Below, piece by piece: positions 10,991 to 22,652 of a stretch of DNA of 64,000 nucleotides. The notes under the pieces were generated by a model. That model was not told the origin of the DNA, ran no database searches, and saw only the letters and a list, made by a program, of their open reading frames with translations. The stretch covers positions 1 to 64,000 of the forward strand of contig CAJNDS010002074.1 in the NCBI GenBank assembly GCA_905221605.1, read 5' to 3'. Origin of the DNA: Symbiodinium natans (Eukaryota; Sar; Dinophyceae; Suessiales; Symbiodiniaceae). Within the stretch, counting starts at the first letter, position 1. Every line of letters starts with the position of its first letter. The translations under genes and the position numbers were made by a program.

Positions 10991-13475
10991 TCAGGAAGGG
11001 CCCGAAAGTTCCGAAAGCGCGGCGCCACAAGATCGAGGTGCATCTGAAAGTGCGGCTGACAGGAATCCGAGTGCTGAGACAATGTTCAGACTTCCCGTGG
11101 CGCAGAGATTGTCCTTCGCGTTCGAAGGATTTGCAGGGCACTCAGTTGCCAAGATGCCCACGAAACCACCGATGCTTGTTAAGGCTGCAATCACAGCTGA
11201 GATGTCCATGCTGCAGCCCATCTTGAAATTGTCAGCTGTGGCGGTGTTTCCATCAGCAAGGGGACACTCAACGGTTCCAGCAGTGATGAAGACACCCACC
11301 GCTGCCGCAAAACCCACCAGGCCGGCAACGTCAAAGCCGCACTTTACCTCCTTGTCTTTTCGATTCTTGGCCTGTCAAAGGCATCAAGGGGAAGCTGATC
11401 GTGGATTCAGCATGGGACCATCACGAACATGTATTTATGAAGCACCTGAAGAATCCTAGCATGCTGGACACCTGTGAACCGGCTGCAATCCGGAACGTAG
11501 CCATGTGCTTCGTTGGCCACGAGTGAAAAGTTAAAGCATCACGTGGCGAGTCGGGAGCCTGGAAGACTACTCAAGATCATTCCTGCTTACTTGCGTCTCG
11601 CACTTTATGCGCTCGAGAAACGATTTGGGGTGTGGGTTGGGGGCTCAAAGGCTGAATCAAGGCTCCCCCCCGCCTCCCCCCCCCCTACCCTCCCCCCTCT
11701 CCCCCCCCTCTCGCCCCCCCTTCCTTTCCCCACACACCTTTAAGTCTCGTTGTCGAAGGGTTGGAAGCTTTGAGTCTCGTTGCCGAAGGGTTGGAAGATT
11801 TTGAAGGGTTGCTGCGATCCTACTTCCTGTCCGGAGATCCGTCGGAGATCCCACCTGGGATTCCAGGAGCCTGGTGGAATCATTGGTTTCAAGATGACCT
11901 CTCAGGGATAATCCGCCAGGCGGAACCCGCCCGAAAAAAGCCAGAGGCGGATGAACAAGACGAAGGAGGCGAGCAGCGAGGTAGGTGGTTTCAGGCGTTT
12001 GTCCGTGGCATCTACTCGAGTCTATGGAAACCGAGGAGACAGAACCTTGCAACCACAAACCAAGACAGCCACGACATCGTGCCTTGCGCTGCTCCCGTCT
12101 TATCTTCACAAACTCCTTGTTATTGAGGATGAAGCCACCAATCGGTCCAAGTGAAGGAAGGCGAGACAGAACCTGTTCTGTTTTGTGCGACCCAGATACA
12201 TAAGATACACCAATGCTCCGCCGAAGTTGATTAAATTAAGTAGACCTTACCTAGTACAATCCGAGGAGCGATCTGGCGAGCATCGTCGAGCTTCGACTCT
12301 GCCACCGGGTTTTTCTCAATGGCGTCCTTAATGCTCAGCCGCCTGGTTAATCCACCCACGATGTCGATTGCAGACGCATCAACCACACCTGCCACCACCA
12401 GCGGGTCAGGATCAATTATTCCTGGGTATGGAGGGCACGTGGCCTGAGCAGTCTCAGCCCCAGCGGCCAAATACGACACGCCAGAAGAAATAAGACTCAT
12501 GGCAGCTGCGCATTGAGCACCTGGGGGTTTCCGACTTTTAGGGGGTTCCTTATATTTGGTCCTTTCATTTCTCGGGAATCCTAGACTATTTGGGGGCCTC
12601 TATCAGGGGTCCCTTTTGTTCGTAAACCCCCACCTGGATTTGGGGGAAGCTTCACTGACATGGCGCAGTCGGAAGCGGCGCGGGCCAGGAAGGCAGCAAT
12701 GAAACTGAAAAGGGCGACGCTCGACTCGACACCGATGCGACAACCCTGGTCCAGTAACCTCATGAGCGCTTGCTTCTTCCTCTCGTCTAGGAGGTCAATC
12801 TTGAGCAAGTCTTCGATGCGATCCAGCGTCACGAACTTGCGAAAGTTGCTCTTGCGCTCACAAGCCTTAACCGCTCCATTGACAACGTTGCCAACGATTC
12901 CGATGAAGGACGCCACTAGGTACACATCCACTGTGCAAGTAGCAATGGGCAGAGCAAGGGGGTTCTGCGTCATGTCCTGAAGATGCCTTTTGATCGCGAA
13001 GATATCCTTGGCAAACGTGCTGTTGGCATGGTCCATGCTTGGAGCGACGTCGTCCTCGAAAAGCTCGAGCAGCTGCTGCACTCCCATATCATCTGCCTAT
13101 ACTCCCCTTAAAACCTTAATAAACACGATATCTTTAAAAATCTCCTCTTGGGTTTTATATAAACAAAAACAAGAAAACAATTCCCAAGGGGGATATAGCT
13201 GCCACCTGAAGAGATGACTCCGACACCTTCGGGATTGCCGCGGTGGTGTCCTTTTGAAACTGCAGCACAGCCACCCACAAGAGGCCGACGAAGGCCAGAG
13301 CCGCAAAACCCATGCCCAGCCTACGAGCGGGAAGCCCTAACACAAATGGCTTGGAGGTCTCAGACTCCCAAGGCACCTCGGGCACTTCGCATAGCGCTGC
13401 CTCTTCAAAGGCTGCGTCTAAGTCCACTGCTTGCTTTGAGAGCGGACTGAGTGTGCCCTGCGACACTTTGGCCAT
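10991..13475 (-). CDS. Membrane-anchored protein with Cys-flanked hydrophobic segments
   Basis: Exons 13475-13206 (ATG, 90 codons), 13096-12634 and 12520-12251 join in frame (phases 0, 1, 1) with GT-AG introns. A further exon at about 11353-10991 has the same style and may be a later exon; a possible small exon lies at 12115-12046. Exon 1 encodes a cytosolic N-terminus and one membrane helix (GMGFAALAFVGLLWVAVL). Later parts carry repeats of Cys, about 20 small hydrophobic residues and Cys, for example CSMDISAVIAALTSIGGF and LISSGVSYLAAGAETAQATC. I recall similar unnamed proteins as abundant in Symbiodinium but cannot name a function. One intron is a family A introner, another has its own inverted repeats. 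The 3' end of the model is uncertain. Confidence 0.65.
11663..11797. repeat. C-rich tract followed by a 30 bp tandem repeat
   Basis: 11663-11731 is almost pure C with scattered T. Directly after it two copies of a unit starting GTCTCGTTG (11744 and 11774, period 30) lie in tandem. Confidence 0.85.
12521..12633 (-). mobile_element. Family A introner forming an intron
   Basis: 113 bp, with GGGGGTTTCCGAC and GTTCGTAAACCCCC inverted ends and AGGT on both flanks (minus strand). The intron is GTGGGGG to CCCCAG, phase 1, joining LPPNPG to AQCAAAM in the Cys-motif gene. Confidence 0.88.
13097..13205 (-). mobile_element. Introner-like intron with its own inverted repeats
   Basis: 109 bp GT-AG intron, phase 0, between SESSLQ and ADDMGVQ. 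Near its ends CTATATCCCCCTT faces AAGGGGAGTATAG, an imperfect 13 bp inverted repeat unlike families A-C. It may be a further introner family. Confidence 0.5.
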
Positions 13476-14647
13476 GGCTCGGGTCACTCGGGTCTACTGC
13501 TCCAGAATTTAGGGAAGCCTTGACCTTCGAGCTGCGGACAACGGCGAGACACAAACCGAGAATCGAGAGCGTACATGCAGTGAAAGCTCGTGGGGTTCGT
13601 GTGGTGTGCAAAGGAGGCCCTGACAGCTGGCTGGCCTCTTGCTGTTTGTCTTCGGGGCCTTCACTTACCTCAGCTCCACGACAACGGCCTTGGCACTTAT
13701 GATCTGAGAGGACAAAAGGCATGACTGGTTTGATCAGGGCACATCCGCGCTGGAAGTGGTCAGGTTGGTGCGGGCCTCAGCATCTTCCAGCGTCTTCCAT
13801 CACATGCCCATCACAGCACTGCGCAGAATGCTTGCAGAGCCGGTGGTTCTGAAACTGAACATGCATTGCACGGGCTCCAAGCAACCTTCTCATCTCGAAC
13901 CGGGGCGCGCCAGCCTAAACTGACATGCAAAGAATGGGGGCTGTCTGGCAATGCACCGCCAGCACATTTGCACCATGTTGTGAGCCCACGGGAAGCTAAG
14001 ATTTCTGCGAACATGGCTGCTCTCTGCCTGGCAGTTGGAGGCATTCTTGAAATGTTGATGTACAGTCATTCCGAGAGCTTCCGAGGCATGGCAGCGTCGA
14101 TCAAGGTTCACGTTGCACGCTCTCATGCATGGACGTGCCTCCTCCTGGCCGACCCGGGTTATCTCACCTATGCAGTCGTAGCCAAGTGCAGAAGTGCAGA
14201 AGTGCAGAACGAAGTGGTCGCTCTGCGCAACGTCTTCGGGATTATCCCAAGATGCCTCTGTCCGAGCTCCCCCTGAGAGGCGGCATCGCGGGCCGCTGAT
14301 TTCTGGCTGGGCCTTGACAAGGGCAATGGCAATGGCAACCCTGAACCAAACTGACAGACCGCCCCGTCCTTGGAAGCTCGGCTGTTGGCTGCTTCTGGCA
14401 GACTTGAAGCCAAGCCCCTGGACGCAGGAAAGTACTACGATGGAGTTCGCAATATCGAGACCCGGCCCAGCACTCAGGGTTAACTTTGCTCTCAAGTTTT
14501 GCCAGCAGCCCAGTTGGACATACAAGGCTGCAAAAATCAGGGAGATCTGCCAATCTGAGAAGAGCTCGGAGCGCCAGCATGTGCATATATCTGCAACAAT
14601 ATTTCCCCCCCCCCCCCTCCCCTGCCCTCCCCGCGATGGTTTGGGGT

Positions 14648-14975
14648 TTAATGGTCTGGAAAGATCATACTCGCCTTCCTTCGCCCAAGGGAACATACCC
14701 CCCCAACACATGGTAACTCGTCTCGAAAAAGTTCGGCATGATCGAACGACCCAGAGAGCCCAAATACCCCTTAGTCAAGGAATATACTCGTTAAAATTAT
14801 GTCGGGAGCCTTGATGGAATTTCTGGTATATTCCGTATTTAAGGGGTATTGGGCTCTTGGGGGACAAAGCTTGAGTTTGCAACCATGGCTCAAGGCTCGC
14901 TCCAAGCAAGCTCTGAACAACAAAGACCCGTTCTTGTCGGAGTTGAGTCCGGGGTAACCGCGATTTTTGAAAAAG
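14648..14975 (-). CDS. C-terminal exons of an unidentified gene
   Basis: The exon ending at 14866 (encoding NGSLLFRACLERALSHGCKL; 5' limit not fixed, near 14975) joins 14721-14648 (24 codons with stop, ending RKASMIFPDH) across a 144 bp GT-AG intron in phase 1. The intron contains a family B introner. No domain was recognised; upstream exons are missing. Confidence 0.45.
14750..14863 (-). mobile_element. Family B introner inside an intron
   Basis: Inverted ends CCCAGAGAGCCCAAATACC and GGGGTATTGGGCTCTTGGG, with matching AAGGAATATAC internal arms. The intron 14722-14865 starts GTCCCCC at one end of the element and uses an AG about 30 bases beyond the other. Confidence 0.75.
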
Positions 14976-15296
14976 CAAGAACTGCTACAATCTTGCATAC
15001 AAATCCTGGCGCAGGACCGGTTTTGCGCCAATCCTAAAACTGAACCCTGCGCTATGCTCTCGCAGATTAACTGGGGATCATGAGTGCACAGCAGCTCAGC
15101 AAGTTGGATGCTGTCGAAACGTTCATAAATTTCGCTTCAGCTGACCCTTACGTTCTGTGTGAGTGACGTGTAGACTACAGTGTAGACGCGACATCCCTCC
15201 GAGAGGCTCGCCCTCTGAGGCTTGGCATCTGTGAGCTGGATGGCCTCTCGCTGCGAAGCGTAGAAAAAGCCTTGGGCTTCAAGGGGCTCTTTCCCG

Positions 15297-15323
15297 AAAC
15301 CCTAAACCCTAAACCCTAAACCC
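15297..15323 (-). repeat. Interstitial telomeric repeat
   Basis: About three and a half TTTAGGG units in minus orientation, in otherwise featureless sequence (14980-16490 contains only unpaired short frames). Confidence 0.9.
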
Positions 15324-15616
15324 GGCGTGGACTGGGCAAGCCATGACTTGCTGAAGAACTCTCGAACAATCTAAACACATGCTCCGATTGACAGTTCGGG
15401 CGAGTCAAACTTGTGCATCAGAAGCCTCCTTGTGTCCGACAAGTATCTGTCGGAGACTTACCATATCTCAAAATTATGGTTCACGCGGCTTGATATTCCG
15501 TGCATTCATGTCAGTACCAATAAGCACATTCACTGAAGGATTAGCAATGTACCTCTCTTCAGAACATTTTGACATTCGTTGTAGTTGTTTAACTTCCATC
15601 TGGGAATCGATTCAAC

Positions 15617-15850
15617 TCAATCGATTAGATTTTTCTTGCATGCAGAGATGGCAGGTGGCATTCTGAGTCTGATGCTCATTGATCCAAACACAGCCACCAA
15701 GGCCAAATTCTTCACCACGAAGTCCTGCATCACAAGTCTGCTCCCAAGCCTTACATGCGGTTGCAACACGAGGAGCTTGAGACTCGTGACTCTATCGAAG
15801 AGAGGCGTGCCTGACTGCTGCCCTGTCTGCTCGCCATGAGCAAGCTGCTC
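15617..15850 (-). CDS. Possible exon with a short membrane segment
   Basis: Minus-strand frame encoding VMQDFVVKNLALVAVFGSMS. The NLAL-containing hydrophobic patch loosely recalls SURF4/DoxX membrane proteins, but the match is only a few residues and no partner exon was found. Confidence 0.2.
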   Translation of the reverse strand, partial: EQLAHGEQTGQQSGTPLFDRVTSLKLLVLQPHVRLGSRLVMQDFVVKNLALVAVFGSMSIRLRMPPAISACKKNLID

Positions 15851-16497
15851 TAAGCCCTTGCCTACGTGGGCAGTGTCCGAGGTGAGGCTACTCTGAGCAG
15901 GAATGTGAGGCAATGATCGGTGCAGATCGCGCAGAGTCAGCGAGAGAGTGAAGGCTAAGTCTGTGGCTGACTTGTATCCAGGCTGTGGTGCTCAAATGAG
16001 TTATGAAACTCCTGGCTGCTTGTCAGCACTTCGTCGCGGCCCAATGGAGCTGAAACATCTTGGAGCAGAAAGCCTCTCTGCGCCACTCTTGTGCGAATCT
16101 GCTTGGGTCGCACTGGCAGTTTTCTCTGCTTTTTCCTGCTTGTGTTCAAAGAGGCCTCTCAGACGGGTCCAAGTCGCCGAGAGGTGTCCTGTACCAGGAG
16201 GGCCGCGTAACATCACGTGTATTGCAACTCCGAAGCATCTTCCGCAGCTTCTGTAGTGCATCAGAATTTCTATCCCGAATTTCTATCCATGCCTGTCAGA
16301 GTGGGCCAGTCCTCTTCGGTCTCATTTTCGACGAGTTGTGGGAAGCGCATGAAGCGCCGAGCGACCGACTCGGCACGCGACCCGAATCTCTTCCCAGATG
16401 GCGAGTAAGTGAGGCTACAGGTATGTACAGTGTTTCCAGCCGTCTAGCTTGCTTGGTCAGCCTTGTGCGATTCTGGCATGACACGGACATGGCATCG

Positions 16498-17021
16498 CTA
16501 TGGTTCGTGAATTTCCTGAGAGGCTAGGTTGAGCAACGCTGAGCTGCCGGCATCCGTCAGCTCGCGGGCGTCAACGATTTCGTCCGCAACATTTCGGGTC
16601 CCAAAATATCCCGGACCACAGACCTTTCCATGGAAAGCGACACGCACCACTCGACCTAGCACCCAAGTTCCAAGGTAAGGCCAAGCGTTGCTTGTCAGGC
16701 CTGAAGCCACGGAAGCCGGCGTCGCCGCGCGGCGTTGAAGTCCTGCGCTGACTACGACTCATACAGAGGCGTTTCTCATCCAGAGAATGTGAAACATCAA
16801 GACCTTCCAGATCCCAGGTGGCATTCTGGGTCGGGGGTCCCTTTCGTAACCTGTAGGTGCTGATGTGGAAGCTCAGGTCCTCCACTAACTTGTGGTGGCC
16901 GACTCTGTACTGAGGAACTGCCTTGATTTGAAGCCCAGTGCTAACAAGGGCAACTCGGCCATGTGATTGGAACATGTTGAGAAAAACTTGCCGACGAGCG
17001 ATGGCTATCGCCTGCTCTGAT
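16498..17021 (-). CDS. Two probable exons of an unidentified gene
   Basis: The exon at about 17021-16851 encodes a stretch ending GHHKLVEDLSFHISTYR and stops at a clear AG|GTTACG donor. A second frame ending at 16498 encodes VADEIVDARELTDAGSSALL. Both have normal amino-acid composition and share strand and spacing, but the phase of the join is not settled, so they are listed as one tentative gene. The intron between them starts with a family A-like GTTACGAAAGGG. No domain recognised. Confidence 0.35.
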
Positions 17022-17029
17022 CAAGCTGA

Positions 17030-19240
17030 AGAGCCACTGGTGAAGAAACCCTGAGACCGGGACTTGGTGCCAGAGCTTCACATTGACGTCCGATGGCCTA
17101 AAGCCACATGGTGTCATAAACAAATGTCAGAGTGGACCACACAAAGACTCTGGCAATGATGCCTCCGCAGGGCTGCTCAAGTCGCTTCAATTTCAAGAGG
17201 GTCCAAACACCGGGATCAGGAGGCACGAGCCCGCTCGTCACTGAACCGAGGATGCTGCTGCTCTTCCACCCCCAGCTGTTGCTTCACCGCACCCAGGGCG
17301 TTGGTGGCCATGGCATCCTCTGAGAAGCCTGAGCTGCACCCACTTCTGCCGGACATTCCTGGACCCAGTCAGGTTGCTGCCAAAGCATATCACAGCAGAT
17401 GCCTTGCCCACTCTCTTCAGCAAGATGGCCATCGAAGTACCTCCGTGGAGAAGCAAGGACGTGACGACATGCGCAAGCATGGCTCGAAATGGCAACGTCT
17501 GCAGTCTGCAGCGTTTTCTGCACGAATGCAGCAGGGCCACAGCGTCATCCTAGCTCCCGAGTTTGCTTCTCCTGCAATGCCAGTGGGCCCGTGCCCCCGT
17601 GTGCAGACTGAAAGCCTAAGAACGCATCGGGTGCCTTGCTCTGGAAACACTTGGGAGTCCCAGGACATGGCCAGCATGGACCTTCGAAGAGATGTCGTGG
17701 AAGAGATTTGTATTGTCAGACATCCGGCTGTCTCAGAAGCTATTGGATGCCATACAAGGACGTCGTCTTTCTTCCATGCAGGAAAGAAAGGCAGGGGCTT
17801 CTGCTCGGGGTGGATGCTTTTGCCTTCAACTTAGGTGCGGCCTTTGCCTCCCTCTTCGCTTTTTCCCCTTTGACTCTCGGCTTCGCCTTACTGTTCGCCT
17901 CTGCCTTCGCTTTTTGGCCAGGGCCAAGGGTTTAGGGATGGTTTAGGGTTTAGGTTTAGGGTTGTAAGCCGTGGCAGCGCGATGCAGGCAGACTCTCTTT
18001 TCTTGCAACGTTCGGCGCTATCGTGGGGCAGCTTGTGCATCAGGGCGCGCAAGTGGGTTCTCACGGCTGATGCCATAGTCACCAGCGTTCAGGAAGGGCA
18101 CCTGAGGGGTGCGGCTGTCATGTGGGACTTTCTTAGCTCTTCAAAATTAGGTCTCCTTGAATCAGGTCTTGCGCACTCCCTACTAGCAGGACTTCCTTGA
18201 GAACTGCGTGCTGCAAGAACCGCATCTGACCTTTGCCCCAATTTCAGTAACCATCATTTCTTTGAGGCCATTCAGCTCAGAAGCCAAGCACAGAGCGGCG
18301 GGCTGCGCATAGTATGCGACCCTGTCCTGCCCGAGGTTGAAAGGAAATAGTAGTACTCCGAACAGCACGCTTTGCTGTTATTCCAGATGGCAGTGTAAAG
18401 CCAGTCCACTGCACCGAAGGTCAGCGCACCGATGGTTCCACCTGTCAGCTTTGCAGAGCAAGTGCTTTTGCAGGGCGGTTGTCTTGGGAAAGGCTGTCAG
18501 ATGCTGTCGGCATACAGGGTGAGATGGGGCCGAGTATGCGAACATCTGATCTGCCATGCTTACCAGCCCGACGATTGTCGAAGCGCTGCCTGACACTTAC
18601 TCTGCTCCAGAGACGTTCTTCATCCACAACTCGCGCAAAAAGATCCGCTGCGCCGTGCAACAAGTCTTACACAACTACTGCAGTAGCATCCCACATCCCT
18701 GCTGCACGAGGTATCCAGGAGCCTGTGTGCTTGCCATATCCTTGCTCTACCTGACAGAAATCAGGACATGCTTCAACCTGCGGCTCATATGCTACGAATC
18801 GCCTTGGCATGTTCACAGGTCAATGGCAACAAGCACGACAACAGCAACAACGAGCGTTTTGTACTAGTACCACCCTCGGTGCGGGGTTGTCCTGTTTTTG
18901 CCTCAGCTATTCTCCTCTCTCTTCTGCTCCTCACCCGGGTGTTCCAAAATCCCTGGAGTGCGTAATGACTCCCAGAGAATCACCCAGAGACTCTTGCAGA
19001 GTAACTTTGAGTATCCTTGTTCTGACCACACTCCCAAGAAATTCCCGCGGAGTGCTCCCCTGGAGTGCCCACCTTGCTATGTTCATCCCACAGTGCCACC
19101 TGCAACTTCTCCGGAGGGGATGCTCAAATTATCTTTCTTGTTGCTGGGCAGGGGAGAGGGGTAGTCAAGGGCTCCTTTTCGGACTGCCCGGGTTGGGCAG
19201 GAGGTTGTGACCCTCCTTCACCTGAGTCCACCCTTTGTTC
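17030..19240. other. Unresolved stretch with scattered exon candidates
   Basis: Possible minus-strand exons lie near 17310-17460 (containing YFDGHLAEESGQGICCDML, with a competing hydrophobic frame) and 18350-18440 (GALTFGAVDWLYTAIWNNSK). Neither could be linked by phase to a neighbour. Otherwise no feature beyond the telomeric block at 17928. Confidence 0.35.
17928..17964 (+). repeat. Interstitial telomeric repeat, degenerate
   Basis: Four imperfect TTTAGGG-like units in plus orientation. Confidence 0.85.
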
Positions 19241-19243
19241 CAG

Positions 19244-19772
19244 TCATTTGGTTCCCTTTGGCTCGGCCTTGCGCGGGCCGACGCAACTGCTCTCCCGTGT
19301 GAGCCCCTGCATTGGATGCTCTGGTAGCTGCAGCCGACATGCCTTGTTCCCTTCGCAGCGCCCTGAGTTTTTTGGGAGTGAGTGCTTGCTGTCGGCGTTC
19401 AGTTGCCGTGTAATTAGGATGTTTCTTCCTAGTTGGGACTTGTATCGCTTTATGTCTCGGTTTTGCTCCAGCCGAAATGCTGGAGTTGGGCCCGCAGGAA
19501 ACCTTGATCGCCCGTCAGATCCTCCGAGCCACTTGACAGTTCCGGCAACCGCAGCAACAACAGCGACAGCAACCAGGAACGACATGCTTACTAAGGCACA
19601 TTGATGACCCAAAGAGCCCAATACCCCTTAAATAAGGAATATACCTTAAATCACATTAAGGATCCCTATATAATTTAAGGTATATTCCTAAATTAAGGGG
19701 TATTGGGCTCTCTGGGGACAGTGTGCAATAAAGGATCTGCATATGTTGCACAGCAGTTGCTGAGAAGCGGCC
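19244..19772 (-). CDS. C-terminal part of a small membrane protein
   Basis: Exon 19772-19720 (17 codons, Cys-containing) joins 19590-19244 (114 codons plus stop) through a 129 bp GT-AG intron in phase 1. The second exon begins with one membrane helix (MSFLVAVAVVAAVAGTVKWL) followed by a basic, Arg/Lys/Ser-rich tail. No family recognised. The intron is built around a family B introner. Confidence 0.55.
19608..19718 (-). mobile_element. Family B introner inside an intron
   Basis: The clearest family B copy: over 40 bp of nearly perfect inverted repeat at each end, beginning CCCAAAGAGCCCAATACCCC and mirrored by GGGGTATTGGGCTCTCTGGG. The host intron (19591-19719) starts one base outside it and ends at an AG 17 bases beyond the other edge. 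Confidence 0.8.
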
Positions 19773-20065
19773 CTTGACGCGAAGAACTGGTCGGTTGCCA
19801 GGCCGAGCTCGACGCCCTCATCGATCAATTTCCTGGGTCTGTACTAGGAGTTCGTCTCGGCCACGCTCGTAAAAGGTTCATAGTTGGCCATGCGTCTCAA
19901 TTCCTGGTGGAAGGGAATGTGTTGCGCTGCGCACCTGCAAAGGGAAACTCGACCCTTCCGAGACGGAACCGCGAGATTCTCAGAGCGTCAAGCTGGTACT
20001 AGTACAAGAAGATGGCATGGGAGGCCTCGCTGATGAAAGCGTCATCACGGAACTGCGCGCACACC

Positions 20066-20467
20066 TCAAAGTGCCACATCGCTATGGGGCAGCGCGTGTG
20101 CTGTGCTACCCTTGCTGTCACGCCCAGTCAGGCCAGTTGCAATGGCAAAGCAGACTTGGCGGCCATCAGCATCCTCCTCAATGCCGCCCTCGAAAGCAAT
20201 GCAGAAGTCAGCCCGCGCACCTTCCGCCTTCCAAGGTTTCTGCGGCTGAGAGTGATGTTGCTGCGAAGTATCCCTCTATCCCTCTTACTCTCTTGTCACT
20301 TTCTTTCTCTCCGTCTTAACTCCTTTCCTGGAGGTCTGAGATACTCCCGTGCACATCCCGCGCACCGTCTCTCTTGCAGAGCGCAATCGCTGCAGCGCGC
20401 CCCGCCGGGTCTCCTCGACCCCTCTCGGCTGTGCAGAAACGCCCGAGTCGGCATCGACCTCAAGTGT
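20066..20467 (-). CDS. C-terminal exons of an unidentified gene
   Basis: Exons 20467-20366 (34 codons) and 20239-20066 (57 codons plus stop) join in phase 0 across a GT-AG intron. The first is Arg/Glu-rich and probably helical (RRGALQRLRSARET); the second contains DFCIAFEGGIEEDADGRQVC. Exon lengths are exact multiples of three, which supports the model. No family assigned; upstream exons not found. Confidence 0.55.
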
Positions 20468-21346
20468 CTGTGAGTATCCTAAACAGGCCGCACACCTATC
20501 AGACAGAGATGGCAACCAATCGCAGCAACAGCGACCCACTATGACCCACTCACAGTTCAATCTTGTGCTGACGAATGTGCGAGGACTTCCCTAGAAAACT
20601 GGAAAACAACACTACTAACGACATGCACAAGGTGTTCGGCCTGAATGGGCCCTTCCCCCCGATCATAATTTCAATGAACGCTTGACTCCGGGGGCCTGTG
20701 GCCATCTGTGACCCACCAAGAGAATTTGTAATTCACAACGACGCAAGTCTCCGTTTGAGGAGCTAGCTTTCGTGATGACAGCCCACTGCCGCGTTCATTC
20801 AAGGCCGAAGGAGGTTCACCAAACCGGATGTGGTGCAGATGTTCACAGGATTCATATGTGCGAGTTGTTTGGGGGTTCATCGTCTCATTCCTGGCGGTGC
20901 TCTCAAACCTCAACCCCAACAAGCACGTCACCAGTTTCTATTGCCTGGTGTGCTGAAACGTCCGACACTTCCGTGTACTGAGTTGAAATCCTGCAGTCTT
21001 TCTGAAGGTGCCTTTACTTTGTGGCAGGGTGCTTGTCAGTGAGCGGTGCAGCAGTGTAACAACACGCTAAAGCCTAAGACCTCAACCTGAACCAACACAC
21101 ATGCCGCCGAAAAGCTCCGCACAGCTGCAGAGGCTTATCCGTGACCTGCTCGAAGCCTCTTCGTGCTGCCTGCGATTCCACGCATTTCCCACAATTAGGG
21201 ACTTTTCTTATATATGCCCCAAATATACCTGTAATGTGCACCTGTTTTTTGGACCTTCCCAAAAACACAAACCAAATTCAAACTTTCAAAAACCCCCACA
21301 TGGAAGCTTGAAACGGCTTGAGGCTGCTTGGAGCACACAATGCAAT

Positions 21347-21502
21347 TCAACCACATTGAGCATCAACTTTTCTGCGCGTTCCAGCCTCCAGCTTTGGGGC
21401 ACTGCGGCTTCCTACAACGACGGAGATTTCGGCCATGTCTGCGGCGCCAGATTCTGCTGGGCTAAGCTCTCTGCTTTTGATTTCTTGCTTCTGCAGACCC
21501 AT
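21347..21502 (-). CDS. Small open frame or terminal exon, 51 residues
   Basis: ATG at 21502, stop at 21347. The peptide is Glu/Ser/Ala-rich (SRELSPAESGAADMAEISVV), a natural-looking composition. An AG three codons in could instead be an acceptor, making this a terminal exon. Confidence 0.35.
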   Translation of the reverse strand: MGLQKQEIKSRELSPAESGAADMAEISVVVGSRSAPKLEAGTRRKVDAQCG

Positions 21503-21717
21503 GTTTTACGTTGACTTTAGTGACTTTCTCGACAATGCCAAACCCTGAATTCTAACCTGGGCTTGCTGAACGTTGAGCAAGTTGAGTTTCTAATAGGTCT
21601 AGGCGAATGGATGCATGGATGCAACCCCTCAGGCTCAAGCAGCTAAAGCAGCTAAAGCTGACTCGCGCAAGGTACTTTCCTTGTGCCTCGCCCACAACCT
21701 TGTAGACTTGTAAACGT

Positions 21718-21738
21718 AAACCTAAACCCTAAACCCTC
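21718..21738 (-). repeat. Short interstitial telomeric repeat
   Basis: Three TTTAGGG-type units in minus orientation. Confidence 0.85.
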
Positions 21739-22583
21739 CGCTTGAGTACAGGTCATGGGCAAAGGCAGAGCCAAATGTGATACGGTGACGGCTCCACTCC
21801 CAGCAGCGTCGTGCCATTCCTATGCCAGTTGCTCCACGAAGACTCAAATACTGAGAAACTGAGAATTGCTCCCTTGGTTTTCGTCGGAGCCGATGAAGTA
21901 GCCAGCGCCCCTCAAGCGCTTCTCCTCTGCTTCAAAGGGTTGGGGAGGTGCGAGCGGAAGAAATGATTGTATTTCATTGGGGTGTTGGCCATGTATGTCG
22001 TTGTGTTGGTACAACTGCTGGCGCATGATACAGCCACCTTGGAGCATGCCAAAAAATCCGGCAAGCATTGCAAAGCTCCTTCAGCACGTCCTTGTCATAG
22101 GAGATGTTGACGACCGCAACTGACTGGCAGTGCAGAAGTCAAGCTACAGCCACCTACAGCTTCTGAGTGAGAATGATGCGCGACTGGCGCAGTGTGCGCC
22201 TAGCAAGCATAAAGCTGAATGCCCAGCTACAACGTGAAACGGGATGCTTTCCTTGCAGCAAGGTGGGCCTTGTGCTGGATGCTGGCTAACTGTCTCCAGG
22301 TTGGCTCATCCTGACCATCAAATCAGATCAACATTCTGGGCATGATGATCTGAATCTTCCGGCAATGTCATGGATTATCACATGAGGTGCCCTGGAAGCT
22401 GAGAATGAAGCTGGAGAGTCTTCTGTAAGACCTCACACCAGCAGCTGACGTGGCGCCAGTTGCTGCAAACGCCGTAGTTGCTGCCAAGCTTGACGCAACC
22501 GTCCCCAGCATGGGCCTCCAAAGTACTTCTAGTGGCCATACTGGCAACCAGAAGTACTTTGAAGCCCAGCCACAGCCCATGCT

Positions 22584-22648
22584 GGAGACGACTTAAATGA
22601 GGAAGTTCCTTATGGAGACGACATGAGACGACTTAAATGAGGAAGTTC
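22584..22648. repeat. Short tandem duplication
   Basis: A 24 bp unit starting GAGACGACTTAAATGAGG is present twice with a 16 bp spacer, just left of the long inverted repeat. Confidence 0.8.
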
Positions 22649-22652
22649 GTTG

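Noticed and set aside
20012-20473. Plus-strand frame resembling a Cys-motif exon
   Set aside because: The minus strand gives two exons with exact phase and better composition, so the plus frame is its shadow.
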